Origin: Peribacillus asahii
GTDB taxonomy: Bacteria; Bacillota; Bacilli; Bacillales; DSM-1321
Length of the DNA stretch: 64,000 bases
Assembly (NCBI RefSeq): GCF_004006295.1
Contig: NZ_CP026095.1
Span: forward strand, 4,059,501 to 4,123,500
Direction of reading: 5' to 3'
Position 1 is the first letter of the stretch; each line of letters begins with the position of its first letter. The notes beneath the pieces are model-generated. The model worked only from the letters and a program-made list of their open reading frames with translations. It was not told the origin of the DNA and searched no databases. Position numbers and translations under genes: made by a program. Below, in pieces: positions 53,644 to 62,679 of this stretch.

Positions 53644-54801
53644 TTAATGACGGATTTGCCACTTTGGACGTTTATTTGGAGAGAAGAAGCTATCTCTTGT
53701 CTTTCTTACATTCAGTCTGTTTTCACACATCAAGTTGGCTGCTTCTACAGTTGTAATATTTTCGTTTTCTGATTGTTGTAGAACCTCAAGAACGGAACGA
53801 TAAATATTTTTCGTTTTACTTAATACTCTACTCTTATTCGGTCCATATAATTCATCCGCTACTTGGATAACACCGCCGCTATTTACAATATAATCAGGTG
53901 CATAGAGAATTCCTCTCTCTTTTAAAACTTTAGCATGGCTTTCGTGAAGAAGTTGGTTATTTGCCGCACCCGCAATTCCTTGTACTTTTAGTTGATCAAT
54001 GGTTTGATCATTGATAATGCCCCCAATGGCACATGGAACAAATATATCCGCATCCGTTCCATAAATTTCATTACCCTTGACAGCGATTGCTTTTCCGCCC
54101 ATTTGTTTTGCTTTTTCTACTAATGTTTTTACTGCTTCGTCGGAAACATCTGTAACATATAAATCAGCCCCATGTTCTAGTAAATGTTCCGCTATTTTAA
54201 AACCAACTTTCCCTAAACCTTGAATGGCAAATCTTTTTCCAGTTAAATTTTCGTGGCCCCACAATGTATTGGCAACTGCCTGAATACTGTATAAAATTCC
54301 AAGAGCTGTAGGAATTGATGTTTCACCGCCCCCACCGTACTCCTCTGGTAAACCAGCAATACAGTTTGTTTCTTTATGTGCATGAACGAAATCATCTAGG
54401 ACGGTTCCCATATCTGTTCCTGTATAAAATCGACCATGTAAGGAATCAATAAATTGTCCATATGCACGGAATAATTCTGGAGTTTTGTCCTTCATTGGAT
54501 CCCCAATAATAACACCCTTACCTCCACCGAAATCATTATCAGCCGCAGCATTTTTGTATGTCATCCCTTTTGATAAGCGTAAAGCATCTTCTAAAGCTTC
54601 TTCAAATGTGTGATAAGGTCTCATTCTCGTACCGCCTAATGCTGGTCCAAGGGTAGTATCATGAATCGCAATAATGGCTTTCAATCCTGTCGCCGGATCA
54701 TTACAGAATACTACTTGTTCATGGCCTTGAATTTTAGTAAACATGTCAAATGAACCTGTTGATTGCATAGTTATATTTTCAGTTGGTAATGTTAATGTCA
54801 T
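53644..54801 (-). CDS. pdh: Phenylalanine dehydrogenase
   Basis: 385 residues of the Glu/Leu/Phe/Val dehydrogenase family. [20 protein letters not shown] and the C-terminal [14 protein letters not shown] match Bacillus phenylalanine dehydrogenases more closely than leucine dehydrogenase. Lys83 (GMTYK), catalytic Lys95 (FGGGK) and Asp130 (TGTDMG) are present, with a Rossmann motif GLGKVG at 195-200. It deaminates L-phenylalanine with NAD+; some Bacillus-group enzymes also accept tyrosine. As last gene of the homogentisate operon, it probably feeds 4-hydroxyphenylpyruvate to HPPD. Confidence 0.88.
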   Translation of the reverse strand: MTLTLPTENITMQSTGSFDMFTKIQGHEQVVFCNDPATGLKAIIAIHDTTLGPALGGTRMRPYHTFEEALEDALRLSKGMTYKNAAADNDFGGGKGVIIGDPMKDKTPELFRAYGQFIDSLHGRFYTGTDMGTVLDDFVHAHKETNCIAGLPEEYGGGGETSIPTALGILYSIQAVANTLWGHENLTGKRFAIQGLGKVGFKIAEHLLEHGADLYVTDVSDEAVKTLVEKAKQMGGKAIAVKGNEIYGTDADIFVPCAIGGIINDQTIDQLKVQGIAGAANNQLLHESHAKVLKERGILYAPDYIVNSGGVIQVADELYGPNKSRVLSKTKNIYRSVLEVLQQSENENITTVEAANLMCENRLNVRKTRDSFFSPNKRPKWQIRH

Positions 54802-54832
54802 TTTAATTTCCTCCTAGTAAGTTGGTAAGTTA

Positions 54833-56260
54833 TTAACCTTCCATTACATTTCTTGTTACTTCAATCGTATTTTCAATTGGTTCTATTTCCTCTTCTTGCA
54901 AAGGTGCCAAACCAATTCCGGTATAACCATAGATAATCGCAACAACCGGTGTAATCATACTAATAAAGACATAAGGAACGTATTCCATGCCTATATTTAA
55001 GGTGGACATAATAAAGGCACCTGTTACTCCCCATGGAATCATTGGATGGATGATTGTCCCTGCATCTTCCAACGTTCTAGATAAATTTTTAGGATGGAGT
55101 TTTACCTTTTTATAAGCTGATTCAAATAACTGCCCAGGTAAAATGATGGATAGATACTGTTCACCGACAGTTAGGTTAATGCCCAGGCAAGAGAAAACGG
55201 TTGCCGTGATAACATTTCCCCTGCTTTTCAACATTTTTTGAATTCCCCCAATAATGGACTCGGCAATTCCAATTTGTTGGATGACCCCTCCAAAGGCAAG
55301 TGATATTAAAATGAGTGAAACCCCAAATAACATACTGCTTAACCCGCCAAGAGAAAGTAAACTATCAATCGCTTCTACACCTGTTTCTGCAACATAACCA
55401 TTATGTGCTGTTCCTATAATGGTCTTAATCGCGACATTTGGAACAGTATAGAAAGTGGTTAAAACCGCTACGATTAAACCGATCACAAGTGCTGGAATAG
55501 GACTCACACGTTTTACAGCTAGAATAATGATTAACAGTGGCGAAAGTAGTGTGATGGGTGTAATCATGAATTCGTCATTTAGAACATTAATAATTGTTTC
55601 GATTTGTTTACTATCTACACTGCCCTTATCCAGAAATAATCCAATTGCAGTAAATGCAATCAATGTAATGATATAACTCGGAATTGTTGTCCATAGCATA
55701 TGTTTAATATGTTCAAAAATATTTACTTTTGCTGTTGCTGATGAAAGATTAGTAGTATCTGAAAGTGGAGAGATTTTATCTCCAAAAATAGCTCCAGAGA
55801 CAATGGCACCAGCTGTCATTGCTGGTGAAATATCTAAAGCGTACGCAATTCCCATTAAAGAAACCCCGATAGTACCGATAGTACTCCATGAACTTCCACA
55901 GAAAACTGAGACAATTGAACAGATCAATAATGTTGACATTAAGAAAAATTCAGGAGATAAGATGTGTAAACCATAATAAGTAATTGTTGGGACTGTTCCA
56001 TTTAGAACCCATACCCCTATTAACATTCCAATTAAACAGAGAATTAAGATGGATGGGATTCCGTAAAAAATCCCTTTTGCCATGGCATTCTCTAGATCTT
56101 TCCATTTATGACCCAATATAAGGCCATAACAGGTAACGAAAATCGTTGCTGCGACAATCGGAATATGAGGTGCAACACCATAATAAAGAATACTTATAGC
56201 TAATAAAGTAATAACACTTAGCACAACCACTATCGAGGCTAGAAATGAAGGTTTTTTCAT
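54833..56260 (-). CDS. NhaC family Na+/H+ antiporter-type carrier
   Basis: 475 residues with about 11-12 membrane helices. The NhaC family is marked by FCGSSWSTIGTIGVSLMGIA and GAIVSGAIFGDKISPLSDTTNLSSA. Some members (MleN) exchange organic acids with sodium and protons. Located between hmgA and phenylalanine dehydrogenase, it may import tyrosine or phenylalanine or exchange a pathway acid; this is inference. AAAGGAG precedes the ATG. Confidence 0.85.
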   Translation of the reverse strand: MKKPSFLASIVVVLSVITLLAISILYYGVAPHIPIVAATIFVTCYGLILGHKWKDLENAMAKGIFYGIPSILILCLIGMLIGVWVLNGTVPTITYYGLHILSPEFFLMSTLLICSIVSVFCGSSWSTIGTIGVSLMGIAYALDISPAMTAGAIVSGAIFGDKISPLSDTTNLSSATAKVNIFEHIKHMLWTTIPSYIITLIAFTAIGLFLDKGSVDSKQIETIINVLNDEFMITPITLLSPLLIIILAVKRVSPIPALVIGLIVAVLTTFYTVPNVAIKTIIGTAHNGYVAETGVEAIDSLLSLGGLSSMLFGVSLILISLAFGGVIQQIGIAESIIGGIQKMLKSRGNVITATVFSCLGINLTVGEQYLSIILPGQLFESAYKKVKLHPKNLSRTLEDAGTIIHPMIPWGVTGAFIMSTLNIGMEYVPYVFISMITPVVAIIYGYTGIGLAPLQEEEIEPIENTIEVTRNVMEG

Positions 56261-56326
56261 GCATCTTCTCCTTTATCTTCTGTAATGAGGACTGATACCT
56301 TAAAGACTACAATGTCTTCTTTCGAA

Positions 56327-56340
56327 GGCAAGCGTTTGCA
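56327..56340 (-). promoter_or_regulatory. Weak cre-like sequence upstream of the NhaC gene
   Basis: TGCAAACGCTTGCC (read leftward) matches the catabolite-responsive element consensus at 11 of 14 positions. It lies 67 bases before the carrier start in the hmgA-carrier gap. Confidence 0.2.
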
Positions 56341-56399
56341 ATAAAACAAATTTATTTGCATTGCAACTTCTATTCTCTATTGATTGTTTTTTTTTTGCT

Positions 56400-56440
56400 T
56401 TCCTTTTTATCACCCATTTTTATTGGGTGGCAAAAAGGAA
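56400..56440 (-). promoter_or_regulatory. Long hairpin without T run in the hmgA-carrier gap
   Basis: Inner arms CACCCA/TGGGTG and outer arms CCTTTTT/AAAAAGG. Read leftward it is followed by an A run, not a T run, so termination is unlikely. It may stabilise or separate mRNA segments. Confidence 0.45.
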
Positions 56441-56474
56441 AGTATTCATGCCTAACAGAATTAAAGAATGAAAC

Positions 56475-57635
56475 TTATTTCGGGGCCCAACTATATTTAT
56501 AATTGGAGTCTTCCAAAATATTGGTCTGATTTACTACTTTTAAAGGTTTGAATGTGTCAATCATAACCGCTAATTCCAATGTTTCCTTTTTGCCTATACT
56601 TGCTTCAATGGTTCCAGGGTGCGGACCATGAGGAATACCAGAAGGATGTAGAGTGATTGAACCTTCATTTATTCCTTTTCGACTCATAAAATTCCCCTCT
56701 ACATAATAGAGAACTTCATCACTATCCACATTGCTATGATAGTAAGGTGCTGGGATCGCATCAGGATGATAGTCATATAGTCTAGGAACAAAAGAACAAA
56801 TAACAAAATTATGTCCTTCAAACATTTGATGAATTGGTGGTGGCATATGAATTCTGCCTGTTATTGGCTCGAAATCTCTAATATTAATTTTCCATGGATA
56901 TAAATATCCATCCCATCCTTCAACATTCATTGGATGGTGGCTTAGAAAATGAGAATGAAGGAATCCTCTTGATTTTGTTCTTACTTCAAAACTTCCCTTT
57001 TCCGAAAAAGTTTCAAGTTTTTCCGGCCCAAAAATATCCCTTTCACAGAATGGGCTATGTTCAAGAAGTTGGCCATGCTCATTTCGATAACGTTTCGGTG
57101 TTGTAATCCAGCTGGTCGTTTCAATCACTAGAAGCTTAGTTTCTTCATTAATATTAGGTACTACTCTATAAATAGTTCCAACCGGAATAACAATATAGTC
57201 CCCTGGTTCATAGTGAATAGTTCCAAACATGCTTTCTACTTTCCCAGTACCATAGTGAACAAAAAGTAGTTCATCCCCGTCGCTGTTCCTGTAGTAATAG
57301 TCCATACTTTTAGTTGTTTTCGCTACTCCGATTAGCAAGTCGTCGTTACCAAGAATGAACTGTCTCCCGCTAACGGCATCGCCAAGATTGGATTCAAAAT
57401 CTGTTTGAAAATGACGGTGACATAAATCTTTTTGTTCCTCGTATTCAAGATGACAGTCTGCATATAGTTCAGATTTCACAATTTCTGTAGGAGCATCATG
57501 ATGATAAAGAATGGATTGCATACCAGAGAACCCTTTTGTACCCATGACTTGCTCACGATAAAGAGACTCGTCTTCTTTTCGAAAAGCAGTATGTCTCTTT
57601 CTTGGAATGTTTCCTAGTTTTTTGTAAAATGGCAT
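56475..57635 (-). CDS. hmgA: Homogentisate 1,2-dioxygenase
   Basis: 386 residues, bicupin fold, shorter than the mammalian enzyme but typical of Gram-positive HmgA. Candidate iron ligands are His300 in APYYHSNVDSDE with Asp306 or Glu307, and His336 in HPSGIPHGPHPG; His330 precedes it. It opens the homogentisate ring to maleylacetoacetate. AGGAGG precedes the ATG. It is the fourth gene of the operon, 39 bases after fahA. Confidence 0.93.
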   Translation of the reverse strand: MPFYKKLGNIPRKRHTAFRKEDESLYREQVMGTKGFSGMQSILYHHDAPTEIVKSELYADCHLEYEEQKDLCHRHFQTDFESNLGDAVSGRQFILGNDDLLIGVAKTTKSMDYYYRNSDGDELLFVHYGTGKVESMFGTIHYEPGDYIVIPVGTIYRVVPNINEETKLLVIETTSWITTPKRYRNEHGQLLEHSPFCERDIFGPEKLETFSEKGSFEVRTKSRGFLHSHFLSHHPMNVEGWDGYLYPWKINIRDFEPITGRIHMPPPIHQMFEGHNFVICSFVPRLYDYHPDAIPAPYYHSNVDSDEVLYYVEGNFMSRKGINEGSITLHPSGIPHGPHPGTIEASIGKKETLELAVMIDTFKPLKVVNQTNILEDSNYKYSWAPK

Positions 57636-57674
57636 AACGATTCCTCCTGGATGATAGATTAGTAGAAAAAAGGG

Positions 57675-58955
57675 TTATTTCTGGACTTTAGAGTATTCTA
57701 GTGCGGGGAGAATACATCCAGTCACTTCACCAAATCCGATGCGATAGCCATCTCCTTGACACCATGCAGTTAGGGTCAATTCATCGCCATCTTCTAACCA
57801 ATTTCGCTGTTCACCATTATTCATTTGAATGGGTTCAGATCCTCCCCATGTTAATTCCAATAAGCTGCCTCGTGATTCAGGTGTTGATCCACTAATGGTT
57901 CCCGAAGCTAGCAAGTCCCCTGTACGTAAATTACAACCACCTACCGTATGATGAGCGATTTGCTGAGCCATACTCCAGTAGAGGTGGCGGAAGTTACTTT
58001 GACAAATACGCTGCGGTGAATCCATCCTTTCTCCACGGAGATGTACTTCTAATTGAATATCAAAGGATCCTTTTCCGGATTGTTGTAAATATGGGAGTTG
58101 CTCCACTTCTGGTTTAGGCCCATCTACTCGGAAAGGCTCTAGCGCCTCTAGTGGTACAACCCAAGGTGAGATCGAGGTAGCAAAGTTTTTGCCTAGGAAA
58201 GGTCCTAGTGGTTGATACTCCCAAGCTTGAATATCACGTGCACTCCAATCATTTACAAGCACGAGACCAAAGATATGATCCTCCGCTTCATCAACCGGAA
58301 TAGATTTTCCAAGATCGTTACCAGGGCCGATAAACCATCCCATTTCTAATTCAAAATCAAAGCGGAGGGAAGGCCCAAATACAGGAGTATCACTTTCTGA
58401 CGTTTTCATTTGCCCAAGTGGTCGACGTACATCTGTACCACTTGATACGATTGAGCTAGCACGTCCATGATATCCAACCGGTAGATTCAACCAGTTCGGC
58501 ATTAATGCATTCTCTTTCCCCCGAAACATGACCCCTACATTCATCGCATGTTCTTTTGAAGCATAAAAATCTGTGTAATCACCAATTTCTACAGGCAAAA
58601 GCATTTCAACATCCTTTTGTTGATAAAATGCTTGATCGCGAAGGGTAGAATTGTCCCGAAGAGTTGGTTCATCAGAACTTAATAGTTTTTGAAGGCTTGT
58701 ACGAACTGTGCTCCATACTTTCCGGTTCGTCGTCATAAATGCATTAAGGGTGGATTGTTTAAAAACTTCTTTTCCCTGTAATTCTGGGATGTTTAAAAGT
58801 CCCGCATCTTCTATAACCGAAAGATCTAAGACGAAATCTCCTATCGCCACACCAACACGAGGAGATCCTCCATTTTTAGGTTGGAATACTCCATAAGGAA
58901 GATTTTGAATTGGGAAATGGGAATCTGCTTTAACTTCAATGAACGAATGAGTCAT
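57675..58955 (-). CDS. fahA: Fumarylacetoacetase
   Basis: 426 residues from the ATG at 58955, preceded by GAGGAGG; a longer start at 58970 runs through that site. The N-terminal SH3-like domain includes NLPYGVF. The catalytic domain has DYTDFYASKEHAMNVG, LRFDFELEMGWFIGPGN with metal-binding Glu residues, and LVLVNDWSARDIQAWEYQPL. It hydrolyses fumarylacetoacetate to fumarate and acetoacetate, the last step of the pathway. Confidence 0.94.
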   Translation of the reverse strand: MTHSFIEVKADSHFPIQNLPYGVFQPKNGGSPRVGVAIGDFVLDLSVIEDAGLLNIPELQGKEVFKQSTLNAFMTTNRKVWSTVRTSLQKLLSSDEPTLRDNSTLRDQAFYQQKDVEMLLPVEIGDYTDFYASKEHAMNVGVMFRGKENALMPNWLNLPVGYHGRASSIVSSGTDVRRPLGQMKTSESDTPVFGPSLRFDFELEMGWFIGPGNDLGKSIPVDEAEDHIFGLVLVNDWSARDIQAWEYQPLGPFLGKNFATSISPWVVPLEALEPFRVDGPKPEVEQLPYLQQSGKGSFDIQLEVHLRGERMDSPQRICQSNFRHLYWSMAQQIAHHTVGGCNLRTGDLLASGTISGSTPESRGSLLELTWGGSEPIQMNNGEQRNWLEDGDELTLTAWCQGDGYRIGFGEVTGCILPALEYSKVQK

Positions 58956-58971
58956 TTGTATCCTCCTCATA

Positions 58972-59946
58972 TTACAAAATATCCAATGCTTTCATATCTT
59001 CGCGTGGTTCATCGAAACTACAACATCCATATGAACGTAATACTGAGTCGCGAAGATTTTTTATTTCGTTACTGGTCATTTTTAAACCACACCAAGAAAT
59101 TTCATTCGGATGAAAAGTAAAGTTGCTTACCTCTTCATCAGCGAGTATCTTCTCTATCGTTGGTAAATCAAGATGATGCAGATGGGTCAACATTCCTGCT
59201 ACAAATACATTGATGAACCCATGCATTTTTGCGCCAATCTCTTCTCGATACATTCGAATTGGATGATGTAATCCAGCCGTGAATTTCATTGCAAGATTCC
59301 GGTCGCAGCATCCTTTTATTGCCAACGCTACCTGTCTCGGATTTAGAAAAGCATCAGCTGTTACGCCGCCAGTACGGAGTTTAAATCCTAAAGTCACTGA
59401 ACTTTCGCTATTATGGGCAGCAATAACATCTAAAGATTTATGTAATGTTTTTTCCCACTCAGCATTTAAAGGTGCAGGAACCTCACAGTAAGTTTGTAAT
59501 CCAAGTTTCACTGTTTCTTTAGAGGTTGTATTTAATAGATTTAAGTCTGGTATATTAGGAAGTAATGGCATTTCCAAAGTAGTTATTTGTACAACCTGAC
59601 CATGGCGCTCCCGAAATAAATCAATTTTTTTCAAATCAGCAAGCAAACTTTTATGATGTTCTGTTGGATTACTAGTTTTCGTTCCTACTGCCGAAATCGT
59701 TAAAGGCCGTTCGTTTGAAAACAAAGTAATATATGGATCCAGTTCATCTAAACGGGATGCCTGGACGATAAACGGTCCAAGCATCCATGAATCCTTGTCT
59801 AACTGATAGGAAGCATAGTTACGGATTGCTTCATCTAGAGTAAGACTTGTTGGTGGGAAAATCCCTGCATAATCGATTAATTGATTCAAAAAGGGATATA
59901 GACTAGTATTTTGATTAAAATTATCTATTCTATCATCTAATTTCAT
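58972..59946 (-). CDS. Uncharacterised protein in the homogentisate operon, 324 aa
   Basis: 324 residues, soluble, alpha/beta. The likely conserved motifs are LIDYAGIFPP (23-32), GFKLRTGG (187-194), KFTAGLHHP (221-229), MHGFINVF (241-248) and YGCCSFDEP (306-314). The pattern recalls widespread conserved hypothetical proteins, perhaps of TIM-barrel type. It lies between hpd (33 bases) and fahA (16 bases), with its own GGGGGG site, so it belongs to the operon. It is not a glutathione transferase-type MaiA, and no such gene is present. A role as the missing maleylacetoacetate isomerase is an inference. Confidence 0.8.
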   Translation of the reverse strand: MKLDDRIDNFNQNTSLYPFLNQLIDYAGIFPPTSLTLDEAIRNYASYQLDKDSWMLGPFIVQASRLDELDPYITLFSNERPLTISAVGTKTSNPTEHHKSLLADLKKIDLFRERHGQVVQITTLEMPLLPNIPDLNLLNTTSKETVKLGLQTYCEVPAPLNAEWEKTLHKSLDVIAAHNSESSVTLGFKLRTGGVTADAFLNPRQVALAIKGCCDRNLAMKFTAGLHHPIRMYREEIGAKMHGFINVFVAGMLTHLHHLDLPTIEKILADEEVSNFTFHPNEISWCGLKMTSNEIKNLRDSVLRSYGCCSFDEPREDMKALDIL

Positions 59947-59979
59947 ATGATCCCCCCTTTATTGGTTCATAATAAGATC

Positions 59980-61098
59980 TTACAAATTCCCTCTGCGTTC
60001 TTGTTCTCTTTCGATAGATTCGAATAATGCTTTAAAGTTTCCTTCTCCAAAACCTCGAGATCCTTTTCTCTGAATGATTTCAAAAAATAAAGTTGGGCGA
60101 TCCATAATTGGTTTTGTGAAAATCTGCAATAGGTACCCTTCATCATCACGGTCTACAAGGATTTTTAGCTCACGTAATTTCTCAATACTTTCATCAATTT
60201 CGCCTACTCGTTCTGTCAGCATATCGTAGTAGCTGTCAGGAGTATCAAGGAATTCCACCCCGTTGGCCTTTAATGCATTTACCGTTGTAACGATATCATT
60301 CGTTAGTACGGCAACATGTTGAACCCCTGCTCCGTTATAATAATCAAGATATTCCTCAATTTGGGACTTGCGTTTACTATTCGCTGGCTCGTTAATAGGG
60401 AATTTAATTCTTCCACCGTTATGCATAACCTTTGACATAAGGGCAGAGTATTCAGTGCTGATGTCTTCATCATCAAAGTGAATCATTTGTTTAAAGCCCA
60501 TTACCTTTTCGTAGTAGGAAACCCATTCTTCCATATGCTCTACATTCCCAACAATATGGTCCACTCCAATTAATCCTGTTTCAGCAACAGGAAAATCAAA
60601 ATCTGCTTTTTGATATCCTGGTAAAAATTCACCCTTATAATCATTTCTTTCAATCAGTGTGTGAATAGTATCACCGTATGTTCCGATAATTGCTTTTTTA
60701 ACTGATCCATTTTCATCTTCCAACACTTGAGGTTCCATGATTGGAATACCACCGCGTGAAACCGCTTCTTTGTAAGCGCCTTCAACATCATCCACACGTA
60801 AAGCGACATCTTTTACACCATCACCATGTAGTTTTACAAACTCGGCAATCGGATGATCCGATTGAAGAGCACCAGTTACAACAAGACGGATGTTTTTTTG
60901 TTGAAGAACATAAGAAACTTTGTCTCTTTGACCTGTTTCTAATCCTGAATAAGCAAGGGGGCGAAAACCATATCCGTTGCATAAATAAAAAGTTGTTTGT
61001 TTAGCGTTGCCAACGTAAAGCTCAATATAATCAATATCCTTTATAGCGAAAAATTCCTTTTCTAGTACATTCTTTTCTACCTCAGTTTGTTTTTTCAT
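59980..61098 (-). CDS. hpd: 4-Hydroxyphenylpyruvate dioxygenase
   Basis: 372 residues of two VOC-fold halves. The Fe(II) ligands are His181 (GVDHIVGNVE), His261 (GVQHVAVLT) and Glu340 (LFFEIIQRKG), and the C-terminal gate helix GFGEGNFKALFESIE is present. It converts 4-hydroxyphenylpyruvate to homogentisate. It is the first gene of the operon, with GGGAGG before the ATG and a good promoter upstream. Confidence 0.95.
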   Translation of the reverse strand: MKKQTEVEKNVLEKEFFAIKDIDYIELYVGNAKQTTFYLCNGYGFRPLAYSGLETGQRDKVSYVLQQKNIRLVVTGALQSDHPIAEFVKLHGDGVKDVALRVDDVEGAYKEAVSRGGIPIMEPQVLEDENGSVKKAIIGTYGDTIHTLIERNDYKGEFLPGYQKADFDFPVAETGLIGVDHIVGNVEHMEEWVSYYEKVMGFKQMIHFDDEDISTEYSALMSKVMHNGGRIKFPINEPANSKRKSQIEEYLDYYNGAGVQHVAVLTNDIVTTVNALKANGVEFLDTPDSYYDMLTERVGEIDESIEKLRELKILVDRDDEGYLLQIFTKPIMDRPTLFFEIIQRKGSRGFGEGNFKALFESIEREQERRGNL

Positions 61099-61175
61099 AA
61101 TGTATCCTCCCTTTGTTTTATCATTCTCACTATTTTTCCGATTAAAAACGTTCGGAATTTTGTAACAATATCGTC

Positions 61176-61204
61176 ATTATAAAGGGGAAAATATTATTAC
61201 GCAA
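61176..61204 (-). promoter_or_regulatory. Promoter of the hpd operon
   Basis: Read leftward: TTGCGT at 61204-61199 and TATAAT at 61181-61176 with a 17-base spacer. The transcript would start near 61169, about 70 bases before hpd. Confidence 0.6.
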
Positions 61205-61245
61205 AAACTTCCATTAAAACCAAAAACCTACACAGCGTTACCGTG

Positions 61246-61279
61246 TTAAAGCGTTTTCACTTTGGTGTATACGTTTGCA
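61246..61279. promoter_or_regulatory. Two cre-like sites 20 bases apart
   Basis: TTAAAGCGTTTTCA (61246-61259) matches the CcpA-site consensus TGWAANCGNTNWCA at 13 of 14 positions; TGTATACGTTTGCA (61266-61279) matches at 12 of 14. They lie between the hpd promoter and the YuzB-like gene, two helical turns apart. Confidence 0.5.
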
Positions 61280-61338
61280 TTTACAGATTTTTCCGAATAC
61301 AATTAGCTTCAATCAGCTAAAAAGGGAGGAAAAAATTA

Positions 61339-61553
61339 TGGCATGTATAGTAAAATTTTGCACATCAAATTATATCAATGGGTCTTATGAAATCAAGGAA
61401 ATGGCGAAAAAAAACCCAAAAATAACGATTGAAGAAGATTACTGTCTGGGCAATTGTGGACAATGCATGACAGAAAGTTTTGCAGTCATTAACCAAACAC
61501 CTGAAGTGATAGAAAAATATGAAGAACTCTTAGAAAAGATAGAGGCAAAATAG
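61339..61553 (+). CDS. DUF1450 protein (YuzB-like)
   Basis: 71 residues from the ATG at 61339, 9 bases after AGGGAGG. MACIVKFCTSN at the N-terminus and the cysteine cluster CLGNCGQCMTESFAVIN near residue 39 are the DUF1450/YuzB pattern. The cysteines suggest a metal or thioredoxin-like role, which is unproven. It is divergent from hpd, and the two cre-like sites lie in between. Confidence 0.85.
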
Positions 61554-61813
61554 AAAATTGACGATAATTGACGAACTTTGTTGAAAAGTTTTTAGATAAA
61601 TTTTTGAAAAAAATTATGACAGCAATAAGGATAACTGAAAATCATTCGATTAATATCACATAAATTAAAATATAAATCTTACTCTTTGTAGAAACTCTTT
61701 CAATCTTTCACTAATTGTCAAAAATTAATTCTTAACGAAGGATTAAAACAAATTAAAGAGATTAATTGAAGGATTAAATGTTGTATGGTAAAAAAATATA
61801 CTAAGACTCATAA
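61554..61813. other. AT-rich non-coding stretch
   Basis: No gene, hairpin or promoter stands out. Short direct repeats of GAAGGATTAAA occur near 61736-61778. Confidence 0.4.
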
Positions 61814-61851
61814 ACCAAAACAACCACTCTAAATTTAGAGTGGTTGTTTTG
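61814..61851. terminator. Perfect 38-base palindromic terminator
   Basis: The 19-base halves (61814-61832 and 61833-61851, CCAAAACAACCACTCTAAA) are fully complementary, 3 bases past the SspH stop codon. Confidence 0.8.
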
Positions 61852-61854
61852 GTA

Positions 61855-62034
61855 TTAAAATTCCTGAAGCTCAGAAATATCTACTTCGGATCTTTCTTCT
61901 GAAGGCCCTCTTAATTCAACAGTAGCCGTCTTTCCATCTTCATGCAATTTATCAATCCACACGGATACTCCATTATATTGAACTTCAATATCTGCTGAAG
62001 AAGAGAGTATTTGCTTTACACGATTGGCATCCAT
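61855..62034 (-). CDS. sspH: H-type small acid-soluble spore protein
   Basis: 59 residues from the ATG at 62034, the usual SspH length. MDANRVKQILSSSADIEVQY, VSVWIDKLHEDGKTATVE and a C-terminal acidic strand match the H-type SASP family. A GGGGGG site precedes the ATG; an earlier in-frame ATG overlaps it. It is made in the forespore as a minor spore protein. Confidence 0.88.
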   Translation of the reverse strand: MDANRVKQILSSSADIEVQYNGVSVWIDKLHEDGKTATVELRGPSEERSEVDISELQEF

Positions 62035-62118
62035 TCTCTTTTTTCCCCCTATCATTAATAGTCATTATAGTATTTGCAAGAAAACAAATTTTATGCGGTG
62101 AATTTTTGAACAAACAAA

Positions 62119-62161
62119 AGTACCAGATAAGCTCCAAATCATTTGGAACTTATCTGGTACT
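62119..62161 (-). terminator. Intrinsic terminator of the YkvA-like gene
   Basis: 13-bp outer stem AGTACCAGATAAG/CTTATCTGGTACT (62119-62131 and 62149-62161) with an inner TCCAAAT/ATTTGGA pairing. Read leftward it ends in TTTTG. Confidence 0.8.
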
Positions 62162-62163
62162 CT

Positions 62164-62577
62164 TTATCTTCCTATTTTCTCATCAATATCAGCGGTATCT
62201 ACGTCTTGACCAAACCAGTCTGCAAGCTTTGTTTTCGCCTTATCTTTAATCTCATCATCGATATACATCGCTACTTGAAATAGCGCCACACCTAATGCAC
62301 CTAAATCATCTGTAAATCCGATTCCTAACATCATATCTGGAAGTAAGTCTACCGGAAGAATAAAATATCCTAATGCCCCAATAATGACCGCTTTTGCTTT
62401 TTTTGGAACTTCAGGCTTTTGTAACGTGTAATACAAAAGTAAGACAGCATAAACAACAGACGCCCCGGCTTTTTTGCCAAACTTCTTTAATTTATCCCAA
62501 AACTTATCATCTGAATAGTGTTTCTCCGACCTTTGCATCTTATTGATGACTTCTTGTTCGTCAACATGATTGGTCAT
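62164..62577 (-). CDS. DUF1232/YkvA family membrane protein
   Basis: 137 residues. The DUF1232 signature VPKKAKAVIIGALGYFILPV followed by DLLPDMMLGIGFTDDLGALG lies at about residues 57-95, with two short hydrophobic segments. It is widespread in Bacilli, with unknown function. AAAGGAGG precedes the ATG. Confidence 0.88.
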   Translation of the reverse strand: MTNHVDEQEVINKMQRSEKHYSDDKFWDKLKKFGKKAGASVVYAVLLLYYTLQKPEVPKKAKAVIIGALGYFILPVDLLPDMMLGIGFTDDLGALGVALFQVAMYIDDEIKDKAKTKLADWFGQDVDTADIDEKIGR

Positions 62578-62679
62578 AATGAGTCCCTCCTTTGTGAATC
62601 TCTGAATATGTTCTTATCCATATCTTAATCCTATATTGGATAATCTACAAATTTAGTTTCACAGCTGACACTTTCATGA

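Noticed and set aside
53644..54801. Leucine dehydrogenase assignment
   Set aside because: The C-terminal [14 protein letters not shown] and N-terminal [13 protein letters not shown] match Bacillus phenylalanine dehydrogenases, and the operon context agrees.
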